Notes under the pieces: generated by a model | Databases searched by the model: none | Told to the model about the DNA's origin: nothing | The model's input: the letters and a program-made list of their open reading frames with translations, nothing else | Position numbers and translations under genes: made by a program | Assembly (NCBI GenBank): GCA_023386495.1 | Contig: JAEWJS010000004.1 | Location: 1-64,000 of the forward strand | DNA: 64,000 bases | Source: Bacillota bacterium | GTDB taxonomy: Bacteria > Bacillota > Bacilli > Paenibacillales > Paenibacillaceae | Direction: 5' to 3' | Shown: piece by piece, positions 36,017 to 45,564 of the stretch | Position numbering within the stretch: the stretch's first letter is position 1 | Layout: every line of letters begins with the position of its first letter

Positions 36017-37204
36017 TTATAGGAATTGTGCGGCAAGCTCCATCGCCTTGCGGTTAATCTGTTCAATCTCCGAACGCCTCGGCATCGGCGCCCAGGCGGC
36101 CGTATCGTCCAACCAGGAGCTCGGAAGCTGAACGGGAGCCTCAGGCTGCCAGAGGCGCTGCCAGCCCTCAGGGAGGCCCTGCAGCGCGTCTCCGCTGCGG
36201 AGGGCGGACATGAGCGGGTGATCGAGCATCTCGAGCCAGACAAGCGACCATGCGCGCGGTACGACGCGCCATATGTCATATCCGCCTCCGCCCACGGCGA
36301 CCCATCGCCCATCGGCATAGGTATGCGCCAGCTCATGAATGATGCCGGGCATCTCGGCATAGGTACGCATGCTGCATTGAATGTGCGATAACGGATCGTA
36401 GGCATGGGCATCGCAGCCATGCTGGCTGATGATCAGGTCGGGACGGAACGCAGCCGCAGCCCGGTGAACGGTCTCGCGAAAGCACTCGAGCCACGAATCG
36501 TCTTCGGTATAGGGCTCGACAGGAACGTTGACGGCAGTGCCGAAGCCTTCCGCATTGCCCCGTTCGTGAATGAATCCGGAGCCGGGGAACAGAAATTTGC
36601 CCGTCTCGTGGATCGAATACGTCATGACGTCGGGATCGGAATAGAAAGCCCATTGCACGCCGTCGCCGTGATGGACATCGGTATCGATATAGAGGACGCG
36701 CGCTTGATAACGGCGCTTGATATCGGCAATCGCGATCGCGGCATCATTGTAGACGCAGAAGCCGGAGCCCCGGTCAGGGAAAGCGTGATGAAGTCCGCCG
36801 CCCATATGGTAGGCATGATCGGTCTGGCCGGACATGACAAGCTCGGCAGCATGCACAGTGCCGCCGACGATTAATGACGCTGCCTCATGCATGCCGGCAA
36901 AGTAAGGCGTGTCTTCCGTATGCAGGCCATAACGATCCGACTCCTCGATCAACCGAAGGGCGGGCGAAGGTGCGCTCAACGCTTGCACGATATCGATGTA
37001 GTCGGGCCGGTGGATGAGCGTCAGGAGCTCTCGCGCAGCGGCTGAAGGCGCTATCATTTCGGCGAAATTGAGCGCCCCGGCCTGCTTGAGCAGATCCATG
37101 GCAAGCGTGAGCCGCATCGGATTGAAAGGATGGTCGTCGTTGAACTTATAGCCGGACTCGCCGGCATGATGAATAAAGGCTGGCCTCTGCTTCCTGACAG
37201 TCAT
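36017..37204 (-). CDS. acuC: AcuC, histone-deacetylase-fold lysine deacylase
   Basis: A 395-residue class I HDAC-like enzyme that removes acetyl groups from AcsA in Bacillus. Active-site features are GGGLHHAFPDRGSGFCVYNDAAIA, the zinc ligands in YIDTDVHHGDGVQ, SQHGCDAHAYDPL and the Tyr of VGGGGYDIWRVVP. It follows acuA by 21 bases on the same strand. The acuB gene that lies between them in Bacillus subtilis is absent. Confidence 0.93.
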   Translation of the reverse strand: MTVRKQRPAFIHHAGESGYKFNDDHPFNPMRLTLAMDLLKQAGALNFAEMIAPSAAARELLTLIHRPDYIDIVQALSAPSPALRLIEESDRYGLHTEDTPYFAGMHEAASLIVGGTVHAAELVMSGQTDHAYHMGGGLHHAFPDRGSGFCVYNDAAIAIADIKRRYQARVLYIDTDVHHGDGVQWAFYSDPDVMTYSIHETGKFLFPGSGFIHERGNAEGFGTAVNVPVEPYTEDDSWLECFRETVHRAAAAFRPDLIISQHGCDAHAYDPLSHIQCSMRTYAEMPGIIHELAHTYADGRWVAVGGGGYDIWRVVPRAWSLVWLEMLDHPLMSALRSGDALQGLPEGWQRLWQPEAPVQLPSSWLDDTAAWAPMPRRSEIEQINRKAMELAAQFL

Positions 37205-37225
37205 CGCTGATACTTCCTTTCCTCA

Positions 37226-37858
37226 TCAGTACATATACCGCTGGCGAAACCGGATGCGGTCGAATTGTTCCTCCGATGCGAGCGGGACTTCCTTGCCGAT
37301 GCGGACCATCAGGCAGTTCGCCGGATGCGAGCAGATCTCGGGATCGTCCGTGGCATACCAGATCATGTCGACGCATTGCATGAGCTTCTCCATCATGTTC
37401 CGGTATTCCCAGACGTTCAGCTTGCTTCCTTCGAGATCCCAATGCCAGTAATACTCGGTCGTGAAGACGATGGCATTCTCAAGCTGCCCGGACTCGAAGG
37501 CCAGCCGGATGAGCCGCTTGCCGAGGCCGAACCCTCGATAAGCATCGGCTACCTCGATCGCGCCGAGCTCGATGAGATCGTCCATCTGTGCCTCGGACCA
37601 ACGCTCCATCTCATCCGGATAGTGGAACGTGACGTAGCCGACGATCGTAAGTCCATGCCTTGCGGCAATAATGCGTCCTTCGGGGAGGGCAGCGATCTCG
37701 ATAAGCGCTTCATGCTGGTCCTTCGGTCTGCGAAAGGCATCAAGGTCAGCGTGCATGACATAGCCGGCCAGATCCTCGGGCGAGACGGGTCCCTCGATAA
37801 CCAATTGGCCGAGCGGCGTATCGATACGGGTTGCGTGAAAAATTTTTCGATGCTCCAT
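37226..37858 (-). CDS. acuA: AcuA, GNAT protein acetyltransferase
   Basis: A 210-residue protein, the same length as Bacillus subtilis AcuA, which acetylates and inactivates acetyl-CoA synthetase. The acetyl-CoA pyrophosphate loop is AYRGFGLGKRLI, near residues 117-128. N- and C-terminal extensions around the GNAT core match the family. It is divergent from its substrate gene acsA, with a 230-base regulatory gap. Confidence 0.92.
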   Translation of the reverse strand: MEHRKIFHATRIDTPLGQLVIEGPVSPEDLAGYVMHADLDAFRRPKDQHEALIEIAALPEGRIIAARHGLTIVGYVTFHYPDEMERWSEAQMDDLIELGAIEVADAYRGFGLGKRLIRLAFESGQLENAIVFTTEYYWHWDLEGSKLNVWEYRNMMEKLMQCVDMIWYATDDPEICSHPANCLMVRIGKEVPLASEEQFDRIRFRQRYMY

Positions 37859-37949
37859 GGCACAGTCTCCTTATAGGCAGTTGGCTGTCTTCTTCATCCT
37901 AGCAAATCGGACGCACATTGAAAAGCGTATAGGCGAGTCTCGACCGATA

Positions 37950-37958
37950 TGCTATAAT
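37950..37958 (+). promoter_or_regulatory. Extended -10 promoter of acsA
   Basis: TGCTATAAT: consensus -10 at 37953-37958 with the TGn extension. No good -35 box lies at the right distance. Confidence 0.55.
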
Positions 37959-38019
37959 TGCGGTGTTCCGTGCGTTCGCGCACGGCAAATGCTGCCGGAG
38001 CGAAAATGGCTTGATCAAA

Positions 38020-38033
38020 TGTAAGCGCATACC
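38020..38033 (+). promoter_or_regulatory. Cre-like CcpA site in the acsA leader
   Basis: TGTAAGCGCATACC matches 12 of 14 positions of the consensus TGWAANCGNTNWCA. It lies about 55 bases after the expected start point, where CcpA acts as a roadblock. This is an inference from the consensus only. Confidence 0.5.
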
Positions 38034-38088
38034 GGAGGGGAGCCAAGCTTCTAGCAAGCACCGATAGGATCGTAGGAGGTTAATCGAG

Positions 38089-39813
38089 ATGGAGAACCTG
38101 CACAATGAACGCATTGCGCCCGTAGCGGCGAATCCCAACATGATCGACTATGAGGCAACATACGCGAATTATCGGTTCGAGGAAGCGGAGCAAGCCTTCT
38201 CCTGGCATGAGACAGGGAAGGTCAATATGGCTTATGAGGCAATCGATCGGCATGTACATAACGGGAAAGGCGATAAGATCGCGCTATACTACAGCGACGC
38301 AACGAGGGATGAATCGTACACCTTCGACGATCTTCGCAAGTCGTCGAACCGATTCGCGAACGTGCTGCGCAAGCTGGGCGTACAGAAGGGCGAGCGTGTG
38401 TTCATCTTCATGCCGCGCACGCCGGAGCTGTATGCCAGCCTGCTGGGAACGATTAAGGCAGGCGCGATCGTAGGCCCGCTGTTCGAAGCCTTCATGGAGA
38501 CGGCGGTTAAGGACCGCCTGCTGGATTCCGGCGCAACGGCGATCGTGACGACGCCTGCCCTGCTGTCCCGTATCCCGCAGGCCGAGCTCCCGGAACTGAA
38601 GCATATCATCGTGTTCGGCGATGACGTGCCTCAGCGCGACGGAATCGTCGATTTCAAGGCGGAGATGGACGCAGCTTCCGACGAAGCGGAGATTGAGTGG
38701 CTGGACCGCGAGGACGGCATGATCATTCACTATACGTCGGGATCGACAGGCAAGCCGAAGGGCGTCTTCCATGTCCAGAACGCCATGATCCAGCATCTGG
38801 TCACCGGCCGCTTCGTGCTTGACCTGAAGGAAGACGATGTCTACTGGTGCACGGCTGACCCAGGCTGGGTCACGGGGACCTCCTACGGCATATTCGCGCC
38901 GTGGCTGAACGGCGTAACGAACGTCATTCGCGGCGGGCGATTCAGTCCGCAGGATTGGTACGGCACGATTCAGAAGTACGGCGTTACGGTCTGGTACAGC
39001 GCGCCGACGGCATTCCGGATGCTGATGGGGGCAGGCGAGGACGCAATCAAGGGATTCGACCTGTCGAGCCTGCGCCATGTGCTCAGCGTCGGCGAACCGC
39101 TGAACCCGGAGGTCGTCCGCTGGGGGATGAAGACGTACGGCCATCGGATCCACGATACCTGGTGGATGACGGAGACAGGCGCGCAACTGATCTGCAACTA
39201 CCCGAGCATGGACATCAAGCCGGGTTCGATGGGCAAGCCGCTGCCAGGCGTGCAAGCGGCGATTATCGACGATCAGGGCAATGAGCTGCCGCCGTTCCGC
39301 ATGGGCAATCTGGCGATCAGGACGCCTTGGCCTTCGATGATGCGCAAGGTGTGGAACAATCCTTCGAAGTATGAAGAATATTTCCGTATTCCGGGCTGGT
39401 ATGTGTCGGGCGATTCCGCTTATCGCGACGAAGAAGGCTACTTCTGGTTCCAGGGCCGGATCGACGACGTCATTAACACGTCAGGCGAACGGGTCGGGCC
39501 TTTCGAGGTCGAGAGCAAGCTGGTCGAGCATCCGGCCGTCGCGGAAGCGGGCGTCATCGGCAAGCCGGATCCGATGCGAGGCGAGATCATCAAAGCGTTC
39601 ATCTCGCTGCGCGAGGGCTTCACGGCTTCGGAGGAGCTGAAGCAGGAAATTTCGAAGTTCGTGAAGGAAGGGCTGTCCGCGCATGCGGCACCGCGCGAGA
39701 TCGAGTTCAAGGATAAGCTGCCGAAGACGCGCAGCGGCAAGATCATGCGGCGCGTGCTGAAGGCGTGGGAGCTGAACCTCCCCACAGGCGACCTATCCAC
39801 CATCGAAGACTAG
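38089..39813 (+). CDS. acsA: Acetyl-CoA synthetase
   Basis: Activates acetate to acetyl-CoA through acetyl-AMP. It is 574 residues, matching the Bacillus type rather than the 650-residue enterobacterial Acs. Motifs: adenylation P-loop IIHYTSGSTGKPKG, DTWWMTETG, GWYVSGDSAYRDEEGYFWF, DDVINTSGERVGPFEVES, and the C-terminal catalytic Lys near 550 in KTRSGKIMRR, the AcuA acetylation site. AGGAGG lies nine bases upstream. Element copy 4 begins two bases after its stop. Confidence 0.95.
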   Translation: MENLHNERIAPVAANPNMIDYEATYANYRFEEAEQAFSWHETGKVNMAYEAIDRHVHNGKGDKIALYYSDATRDESYTFDDLRKSSNRFANVLRKLGVQKGERVFIFMPRTPELYASLLGTIKAGAIVGPLFEAFMETAVKDRLLDSGATAIVTTPALLSRIPQAELPELKHIIVFGDDVPQRDGIVDFKAEMDAASDEAEIEWLDREDGMIIHYTSGSTGKPKGVFHVQNAMIQHLVTGRFVLDLKEDDVYWCTADPGWVTGTSYGIFAPWLNGVTNVIRGGRFSPQDWYGTIQKYGVTVWYSAPTAFRMLMGAGEDAIKGFDLSSLRHVLSVGEPLNPEVVRWGMKTYGHRIHDTWWMTETGAQLICNYPSMDIKPGSMGKPLPGVQAAIIDDQGNELPPFRMGNLAIRTPWPSMMRKVWNNPSKYEEYFRIPGWYVSGDSAYRDEEGYFWFQGRIDDVINTSGERVGPFEVESKLVEHPAVAEAGVIGKPDPMRGEIIKAFISLREGFTASEELKQEISKFVKEGLSAHAAPREIEFKDKLPKTRSGKIMRRVLKAWELNLPTGDLSTIED

Positions 39814-39814
39814 G

Positions 39815-39965
39815 AGCCGCTTGTGATCATGAAGCTGGTGCTACGGAGCTTACTCGGCTTCGAATCTTGAACGCTAGCGCAATTTCCGGTGCTCACGTAG
39901 GTTTGCCTACGCTCCGCTCCTCAATTGCTACTATCGTTCAACCTTCTCGATGCTGACAACCGGCC
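39815..39965 (-). repeat. 150-bp structured element, copy 4 (most diverged)
   Basis: About 151 bp, same orientation as copy 1. Arms AGCCGCTTGT (39815-39824) and ACAACCGGCC (39956-39965) pair at eight of ten positions. The internal hairpin CGTAGG/CCTACG (39896-39911) is fully paired. The inner palindrome has decayed. It lies between the acsA stop codon and the 3' end of the convergent PBP gene. Confidence 0.8.
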
Positions 39966-39992
39966 TTTATGAAAAATGATAATAGGAATGAG

Positions 39993-40034
39993 AAGGGCTC
40001 CCTGACGTCTTGATGACGTTAGGGAGCTCTTCCT
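39993..40034 (-). terminator. Terminator of the PBP gene
   Basis: Stem of about 14 bp (GAGCTCCCTAACGTC side on the minus strand) followed by CCCTTCTC. Confidence 0.7.
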
Positions 40035-40052
40035 TATTGAACCTATACTCAA

Positions 40053-43000
40053 TTATTGTACCTGCACGGCTTCGGAGGGTTGGGATTCGCCTTTGGCGTT
40101 GACGGCGGTTACGCGGAAGTAACCGGCCGTGATCGGCGAGATGTACTCGAAGCTCGTCTGGCTGACCGTCCCGATCCGCTGGAAGCGGCTCTGGCCGTCC
40201 TCGCTGTAATAGACGTGATAAGACTCGACTTGCTCGGCGATCGGATTGGCGCTCCAAGATAGCTGGATCCCGACCGATGTCGCCGAAGCCTTGACGCCGG
40301 TCGGGGTCGAGGCAGCGGATATCGGAACTTCGCCTTGTTGCGAGTCGTCCGGATTGCTGCCAGGCTCCCCGATCATGCCGCCATCCCCGACGCCGAGCGG
40401 ATCCGGTTCGGAGCCGTCAGGCAGGACAGGGGATGCGTCGCCGCCCTTGGTCACGATGGCGCTCGGTGCCGATTCCCGGCCGGCAATATCGACTGCCGTC
40501 ACATAGAAGCTGTACTGATTGCTAGTCGAGATATAACTGATGAACCTTAGGTTGTCGCTCGGGAAGAGCGAATCGCCTGACTTCTGGTACGGTCCGCCGT
40601 TGACGGCGCGGTACAGCCGGTAGCCGACGATATCGGCTTCGGCATTCGGCGTCAGCGAGATCCGCACGGCGGTCGTATCCTTCACGTCCTCGATCCTGAC
40701 GTTCGCCGGGGCAGCAGGGGCGGCGCCATCGTCGATCCGAGGATCGACTTTGGACGGCGCATCCAGGCCTGCATCCTTAGGCAGGTAGTAGGACAACGGC
40801 CGATTGTTGTTCGACGGATACTTCGCCTGCATGGCTTGGATTTCCTCGAACAAGACGTCGAGCGGCTTCTCGCGCTTGATGACGGTCTCTTCGCGGATGA
40901 AATCCGAAGGCGTCGTCGGCTGCGCGATGTAGTTCACGCCGTTCGCGGTGACGAATGCCATCTTCACGATTGCATCATCGTCTTCCTTAGGCAGGTAGGC
41001 TTCGTTGAACCAATCGGTGACCAGACGGCCCATCGCCTTCGTCAGCTCCGTCGGACGTTTGCCGCTGGCGCTCGATACGGTCGCCTTGACGATGCCTTCC
41101 GGCTTCGCGAATTCCTTGGTCGGGAACAGCTCGGGACGGCTCTCCGTCACGGTATTCATAATCTTGGCCCAGATATGCTGCGCACGCAAGCGTGCGTCGC
41201 CCTTGAGCGTATGAATCTGTTTCTCGTGGCCGGCCCATACGCCGAGCGTAACGTCCGGCGAGAAGCCCATGAACCAGACATCGCCGTAATCCTGCGTCGA
41301 ACCGGTCTTGCCGGCGATCGGAATGCCGTCTCCCTTGTACTCGCGCCTAACCGTGGAGCCCGTGCCGTTCGTGATAACGGTGCGCAGCATGTCGGTTACC
41401 AGGAAGGCGGTCTGTTCCGAGAACACCTTCTTCGGCTGCGGCTTGTGCGCGTAGACGACTTTGCCGTCGGCATCCGTGATGCGGCTGATCAGGTAAGCGT
41501 CCTGGAATACGCCGTTATTCGGGATCGCGCCGTAGGCATTGGTCAGCTCTTCGACGGTCGTGCCGAGACTGAGGCCGCCGATTACGCCGGTCTGCGCATG
41601 TTCGTCCTCCGGCTGGAGCGTAGTGATGCCGAGCTTGCGCGAGAATTCCCAAGCCTTCGGGATGGTGACCTTCTCAATGAACACCTTGAGCGCCGGCAGG
41701 TTGAGCGAACGGTTCAGCGCTTCGCGAGCGGACACGAGGCCGTTGTACCCGCCGTTCGAGGCCGTGCCGGACGAGTTCTTCGGAATGTGGAAGCCCTTCT
41801 GTCCGTCGTTCATGACGATCGGCGCGTCATCCAGCGTGCTGCCCGGCTGGACGAGGCCTTCCTCGATCGCAGGCAGGTAAGCGGCGATCGTCTTCATCGT
41901 CGAACCCGGCTGCCTAGTCATCTGCGTCGCGTAATTCATCTGCTCCAGGTAGAAATCGCGGCCCTCGAGCATGCTGAGGATGGCGCCTGTCTTATGGTCG
42001 ATCATAATGGCTGCGATCTGCTCGACGCCTTTCTCCTCGCTGTCCGGCGAGAAGTTCTCGGGGTCGGAGCCGATTTGACGCATTTGATTATAGATTCGTT
42101 TGTCAATGGTCGTATAGATATGATAACCGCCGCGGAGAAGCGTCTCCTTGGCATCCTCCACCTTTTGCGCGCTCTCCGGCTTGCGGAGCTCGGCGAGCGT
42201 TAAGGTAGGGTCCTCTTGCATCATCAGAATTTCGGCAGCCTGGCGCTCCGCTTCCAACATGAGGTAAGGGAACGTGTTATAGGCTTTCTTCTGCGGCTTC
42301 GCCAGCGAAGCGCGGATATCGAATCGGAGCGCTTCGTCATATTGGGACCGCGTGATGCGGCCGGTCTCCAGCATCCGGCTGAGCACCAGCTTCTGCCGGT
42401 CGATCGCGAAGCCGATTCCTTCTTCGTTGTACTCGCCCTTGCCGTTGAATGCCGTGTAGGCAGACGGCCGCTGCGGAAGCCCGGCCAGGTATGCGGCTTG
42501 CGCAATGTTAACCTGGTTAAGATCGTTAATGTTGAATACGCCCTTGGCCGCGGCCTTGATTCCGTATAGGTTATACCCGGAATAACCGTTGCCGAACGGT
42601 ACCTTGTTCAGATACGCCGCCAGGATCTCGTCCTTGGTCAGGAATCGCTCCAACCGCAGGGAGAGGAAGATCTCCTTCACTTTACGGGCGTCCGATACGT
42701 CCAGGCTTAGGAACACCCTGCGCGCCAGCTGCTGCGTCAGCGTGCTGCCGCCGGTCTGGATATCCTCATTCAATAGCTTCTGCTTAACGGCCCGTCCGAG
42801 GCCATTGACGCTGATGCCGATATGCTCTTCAAAATCATTGTCTTCGATAGCCAGCACGGCGTCGATGACATGCTCCGGCACATCCTTCAGTTCGACCAGT
42901 CTGCGGTCTTCATCCGTCCGAAGCTGTCCGACAGGCGTGTTGTCGTTAAAATATACAAAGCCTGTTATGGCATTCTCGCCGATCTTCGCTTCGATCATCG

Positions 43001-43181
43001 AGCGCGGGCGAACTGGGTCATCCTGCACGAGCGACGCGACATAACCGGTCAGAGCCCCGCCAGCGAACAATCCGACAATGAGTCCGAATATGAACAGCCA
43101 CTTGAACGTGAGCCATACGACGAGTCCGAATGTCCGCCATCCGCTTCGTTTGTTAGCCGCCGGTTTATGTACTTCCTCCAT
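40053..43181 (-). CDS. Bifunctional penicillin-binding protein 1A-like, with two FN3 domains
   Basis: A class A PBP of 1042 residues that polymerises and cross-links peptidoglycan. It has an N-terminal cytoplasmic tail and one helix (about 20-45). The GT51 glycosyltransferase domain carries EDNDFEEHIGI and the GGSTLTQQLARRVFL motif. The transpeptidase domain has PGSTMKT with the nucleophile Ser, an SxN-type motif and GKTGSTQDYGD. Two fibronectin type III domains follow near residues 820-915 and 955-1042, absent from E. coli PBP1a but common in Firmicutes. Start ATG 43181 has GGAGGAGGAAT upstream. Confidence 0.93.
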   Translation of the reverse strand: MEEVHKPAANKRSGWRTFGLVVWLTFKWLFIFGLIVGLFAGGALTGYVASLVQDDPVRPRSMIEAKIGENAITGFVYFNDNTPVGQLRTDEDRRLVELKDVPEHVIDAVLAIEDNDFEEHIGISVNGLGRAVKQKLLNEDIQTGGSTLTQQLARRVFLSLDVSDARKVKEIFLSLRLERFLTKDEILAAYLNKVPFGNGYSGYNLYGIKAAAKGVFNINDLNQVNIAQAAYLAGLPQRPSAYTAFNGKGEYNEEGIGFAIDRQKLVLSRMLETGRITRSQYDEALRFDIRASLAKPQKKAYNTFPYLMLEAERQAAEILMMQEDPTLTLAELRKPESAQKVEDAKETLLRGGYHIYTTIDKRIYNQMRQIGSDPENFSPDSEEKGVEQIAAIMIDHKTGAILSMLEGRDFYLEQMNYATQMTRQPGSTMKTIAAYLPAIEEGLVQPGSTLDDAPIVMNDGQKGFHIPKNSSGTASNGGYNGLVSAREALNRSLNLPALKVFIEKVTIPKAWEFSRKLGITTLQPEDEHAQTGVIGGLSLGTTVEELTNAYGAIPNNGVFQDAYLISRITDADGKVVYAHKPQPKKVFSEQTAFLVTDMLRTVITNGTGSTVRREYKGDGIPIAGKTGSTQDYGDVWFMGFSPDVTLGVWAGHEKQIHTLKGDARLRAQHIWAKIMNTVTESRPELFPTKEFAKPEGIVKATVSSASGKRPTELTKAMGRLVTDWFNEAYLPKEDDDAIVKMAFVTANGVNYIAQPTTPSDFIREETVIKREKPLDVLFEEIQAMQAKYPSNNNRPLSYYLPKDAGLDAPSKVDPRIDDGAAPAAPANVRIEDVKDTTAVRISLTPNAEADIVGYRLYRAVNGGPYQKSGDSLFPSDNLRFISYISTSNQYSFYVTAVDIAGRESAPSAIVTKGGDASPVLPDGSEPDPLGVGDGGMIGEPGSNPDDSQQGEVPISAASTPTGVKASATSVGIQLSWSANPIAEQVESYHVYYSEDGQSRFQRIGTVSQTSFEYISPITAGYFRVTAVNAKGESQPSEAVQVQ

Positions 43182-43334
43182 ATCGATGTATTCCTCCTCC
43201 AAAACGACCGCTATCATTATAGCACATTCTTCCGCAAACTGGCAGGAGGTTTGGATGCTTTTCCCTGCGTCCAATATTGTCCAACAGGCCGCTGGCCATA
43301 AATTTGACGCGGATCGCGAACTTATGGTATAACG

Positions 43335-43640
43335 CTGATAATAGATTTAGTCGAACAGCGATGACAAGCGCTAGTAGCGCGCGGCAGCCGCATGCAGAGA
43401 GCCGGTGGGAGGTGCGAACCGGCTGCGGTCCGATGGCGTGAATTACGGCTTCGAGCTGGAAGGGGGAACCGTGCGACCAAGCACGCGGTAGTCCTTCCCG
43501 GATGCGCCCGTTATGCGTAATGAAGTGAGAGCGCTGCATGCCGGCCATCCTGGGATTCAGGAGGACGGAGCGCTTTAACGAGGGTGGTACCGCGAGCAGA
43601 TCCTTCTCGTCCCTTGAGACAGAAGGATTTTTGTGTTGTG
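43335..43640 (+). promoter_or_regulatory. Tyrosine T-box riboswitch with terminator
   Basis: A leader that senses uncharged tRNA-Tyr. Stem I shows GAGAGCCGGTGGGAGGTG near 43396-43413. The specifier is TAC (43444-43446), a tyrosine codon. The T-box core AGGGTGGTACCGCG (43581-43594) carries the TGGT that pairs with the tRNA ACCA end. The terminator ATCCTTCT/AGAAGGAT with a T run is at 43600-43633. The downstream gene agrees with the specifier. Confidence 0.95.
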
Positions 43641-43664
43641 CACAAACGATAGGAGGAGCAAGTC

Positions 43665-44918
43665 ATGGAGAATAAGGTCACATTGACAGCGGAGCAGGAA
43701 CGCGAGGTAGAACGGCAGTTGGCGGTCATCCGCAGAGGCGTAGTCGAGATCGTGCCGGAGGAAGAGCTGCGGTCGAAGCTGGCCGCCTCGATCACGTCAG
43801 GCAAGCCGCTGAAGGTGAAGCTCGGGCTTGATCCGTCGGCGCCGGATATTCACGTCGGCCACACGGTCGTGCTGCACAAGCTGCGCCAATTCCAACAGCT
43901 GGGTCATCAAGTACAGCTCATCATCGGCGATTTCACGGGGCGAATCGGCGACCCGACAGGCAAATCGGAGACGCGGAAGCAGCTTACGGAAGAAGACGTG
44001 AAGCGCAACGCGGAGACGTACAAGAAGCAGATTTTCAAAATTCTCGATCCCGCGAACACGACCGTCTACTACAATTCCGAATGGCTGGGGCCGATGAACT
44101 TTGCCGATGTGGTGGGGCTGGCCGCCAAGCTGACCGTAGCCCGCATGCTGGAGCGCGACGACTTCACGAAGCGGTACCAGTCCGGGCAGCCGATCAGCAT
44201 TCATGAATTTTTCTACCCGCTGATGCAGGGCTACGATTCGGTTGCGCTCGAGAGCGACGTAGAGCTCGGGGGCACGGATCAGAAGTTCAACCTGCTCATG
44301 GGCCGCACGCTGCAGAAGGAATACGGCAAAGCGACGCAGGCTGCGATCATGCTCCCGCTGTTGGAAGGCCTCGACGGCGTCAACAAGATGAGCAAGAGCC
44401 TTGGCAACTATATCGGCATCGACGAGGAGCCGAATGAAATTTACGGCAAATCGATGTCCGTCCCGGACGAGCTGATGTTGAAATACTACGAGCTGGCAAC
44501 AGATCTCGGTAACGAGGAGCTGGATGCGCTAAGACGAGGACTCGAAGACGGCTCCGTACATCCCCGCGATGCGAAAATGCGGCTGGCGCGGACGTTCGTG
44601 CGGATGTACCACGGAGAAGATGCAGGCGCTGCGGCGGAGCAGCATTTTGTCACCGTGTTCCAGCAGCGCGCGCTGCCTGAAGATATCGCGTCGGTTACGG
44701 TACCGGAGAACGAGCTCGAAGACGGCAATATTCGGATTACGAAGCTGCTGACCGTCCTCGGGCTGCAGAGCTCGGGAAGCGAAGCGAGGCGCAGCGTACA
44801 GCAAGGCGCGGTGAAGGTGAACGAACGGAAGATCGAGGATCCGAACGAGGAACTGACGCTGCAGGACGGCGATATCGTCCAGGTCGGCAAGCGCAAGTTC
44901 GCGCGAATCTCGAAATAG
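43665..44918 (+). CDS. tyrZ: Tyrosyl-tRNA synthetase, TyrZ type
   Basis: Charges tRNA-Tyr. It is 417 residues. Class I signatures are HVGH (HIGH) near 64-67 and KMSKS near 240. The C-terminal S4-like RNA-binding domain covers about 350-417 (GLQSSGSEARRSVQQGAVKVN). The insertions and SGQPISIHEFFYPLMQGYDS resemble TyrZ rather than the TyrS group. GATAGGAGGAG precedes ATG 43665. It is controlled by the T-box just upstream. Confidence 0.94.
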   Translation: MENKVTLTAEQEREVERQLAVIRRGVVEIVPEEELRSKLAASITSGKPLKVKLGLDPSAPDIHVGHTVVLHKLRQFQQLGHQVQLIIGDFTGRIGDPTGKSETRKQLTEEDVKRNAETYKKQIFKILDPANTTVYYNSEWLGPMNFADVVGLAAKLTVARMLERDDFTKRYQSGQPISIHEFFYPLMQGYDSVALESDVELGGTDQKFNLLMGRTLQKEYGKATQAAIMLPLLEGLDGVNKMSKSLGNYIGIDEEPNEIYGKSMSVPDELMLKYYELATDLGNEELDALRRGLEDGSVHPRDAKMRLARTFVRMYHGEDAGAAAEQHFVTVFQQRALPEDIASVTVPENELEDGNIRITKLLTVLGLQSSGSEARRSVQQGAVKVNERKIEDPNEELTLQDGDIVQVGKRKFARISK

Positions 44919-44924
44919 AACGCA

Positions 44925-44958
44925 CAAAAAGAAGCTGTCCCGTCGGGACAGCTTCTTG
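44925..44958. terminator. Bidirectional terminator, tyrZ and rpsD
   Basis: GAAGCTGTCCC/GGGACAGCTTC stem flanked by A5 and TTGTC, between convergent genes. Confidence 0.85.
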
Positions 44959-44964
44959 TCATGA

Positions 44965-45564
44965 TTAACGGCTGTAGAATTCGACGATTTGCTTCTCGTC
45001 GATGTCTTGGGAGAGCTCGGCGCGCTCTGGCAGGCGAACGAACTTGCCTTGCATAGCATTCACGTCGAATTCCAAGTATTGCGGCAGGTGGTGACGGCCT
45101 TCGACAGCTTCCTTGATCGTCTTCAGTGCGCGGCTGCGCTCACGCAGGCCGATCACCTCGCCGAGGGATACCGTGTACGAAGGGATGTCGACTTTCTTGC
45201 CGTTTACCGTTACGTGGCCGTGTGCGACGAGTTGACGCGCGCCGGCACGGGAGTTCGACAGACCCAGACGGTAGACCAGGTTGTCCAGACGGCTCTCGAG
45301 CAGAACCATGAAGTTCTCGCCCGCGATGCCTTTCATGCTCGTAGCTTTATCGAACAGGTTGCGGAATTGCTTCTCGTTCAAGCCGTACATATGGCGAAGC
45401 TTCTGCTTCTCTTGCAGCTGAATGCCATAGCCGCTCATCTTCTTGCGTTGACCCGGGCCGTGCTGGCCAGGAGGGAAAGGGCGCTTCAATTCTTTGCCGG
45501 AACCGCTCAGGGAAATGCCGAGACGACGGCTCAGTTTAAACTTTGGTCCAGTATAACGTGACAT
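44965..45564 (-). CDS. rpsD: Ribosomal protein S4
   Basis: A 199-residue primary 16S rRNA-binding protein of the small subunit, and in Firmicutes a repressor of its own mRNA. Starts MSRYTGPKFKLSRRLG with AGAAGGAG upstream. PPGQHGPGQRKKMSGYGIQLQEKQ and the S4 domain NLVYRLGLSNSRAGARQLVAHGHV identify it. It lacks the Cys4 zinc cluster found in some S4 paralogues. Confidence 0.98.
   Translation of the reverse strand: MSRYTGPKFKLSRRLGISLSGSGKELKRPFPPGQHGPGQRKKMSGYGIQLQEKQKLRHMYGLNEKQFRNLFDKATSMKGIAGENFMVLLESRLDNLVYRLGLSNSRAGARQLVAHGHVTVNGKKVDIPSYTVSLGEVIGLRERSRALKTIKEAVEGRHHLPQYLEFDVNAMQGKFVRLPERAELSQDIDEKQIVEFYSR

Noticed and set aside
40836..42203. A 455-codon plus-strand frame opposite the PBP gene
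   Set aside because: Antisense shadow of the penicillin-binding protein, with Arg- and Asp-rich low-complexity product and no ribosome binding site.
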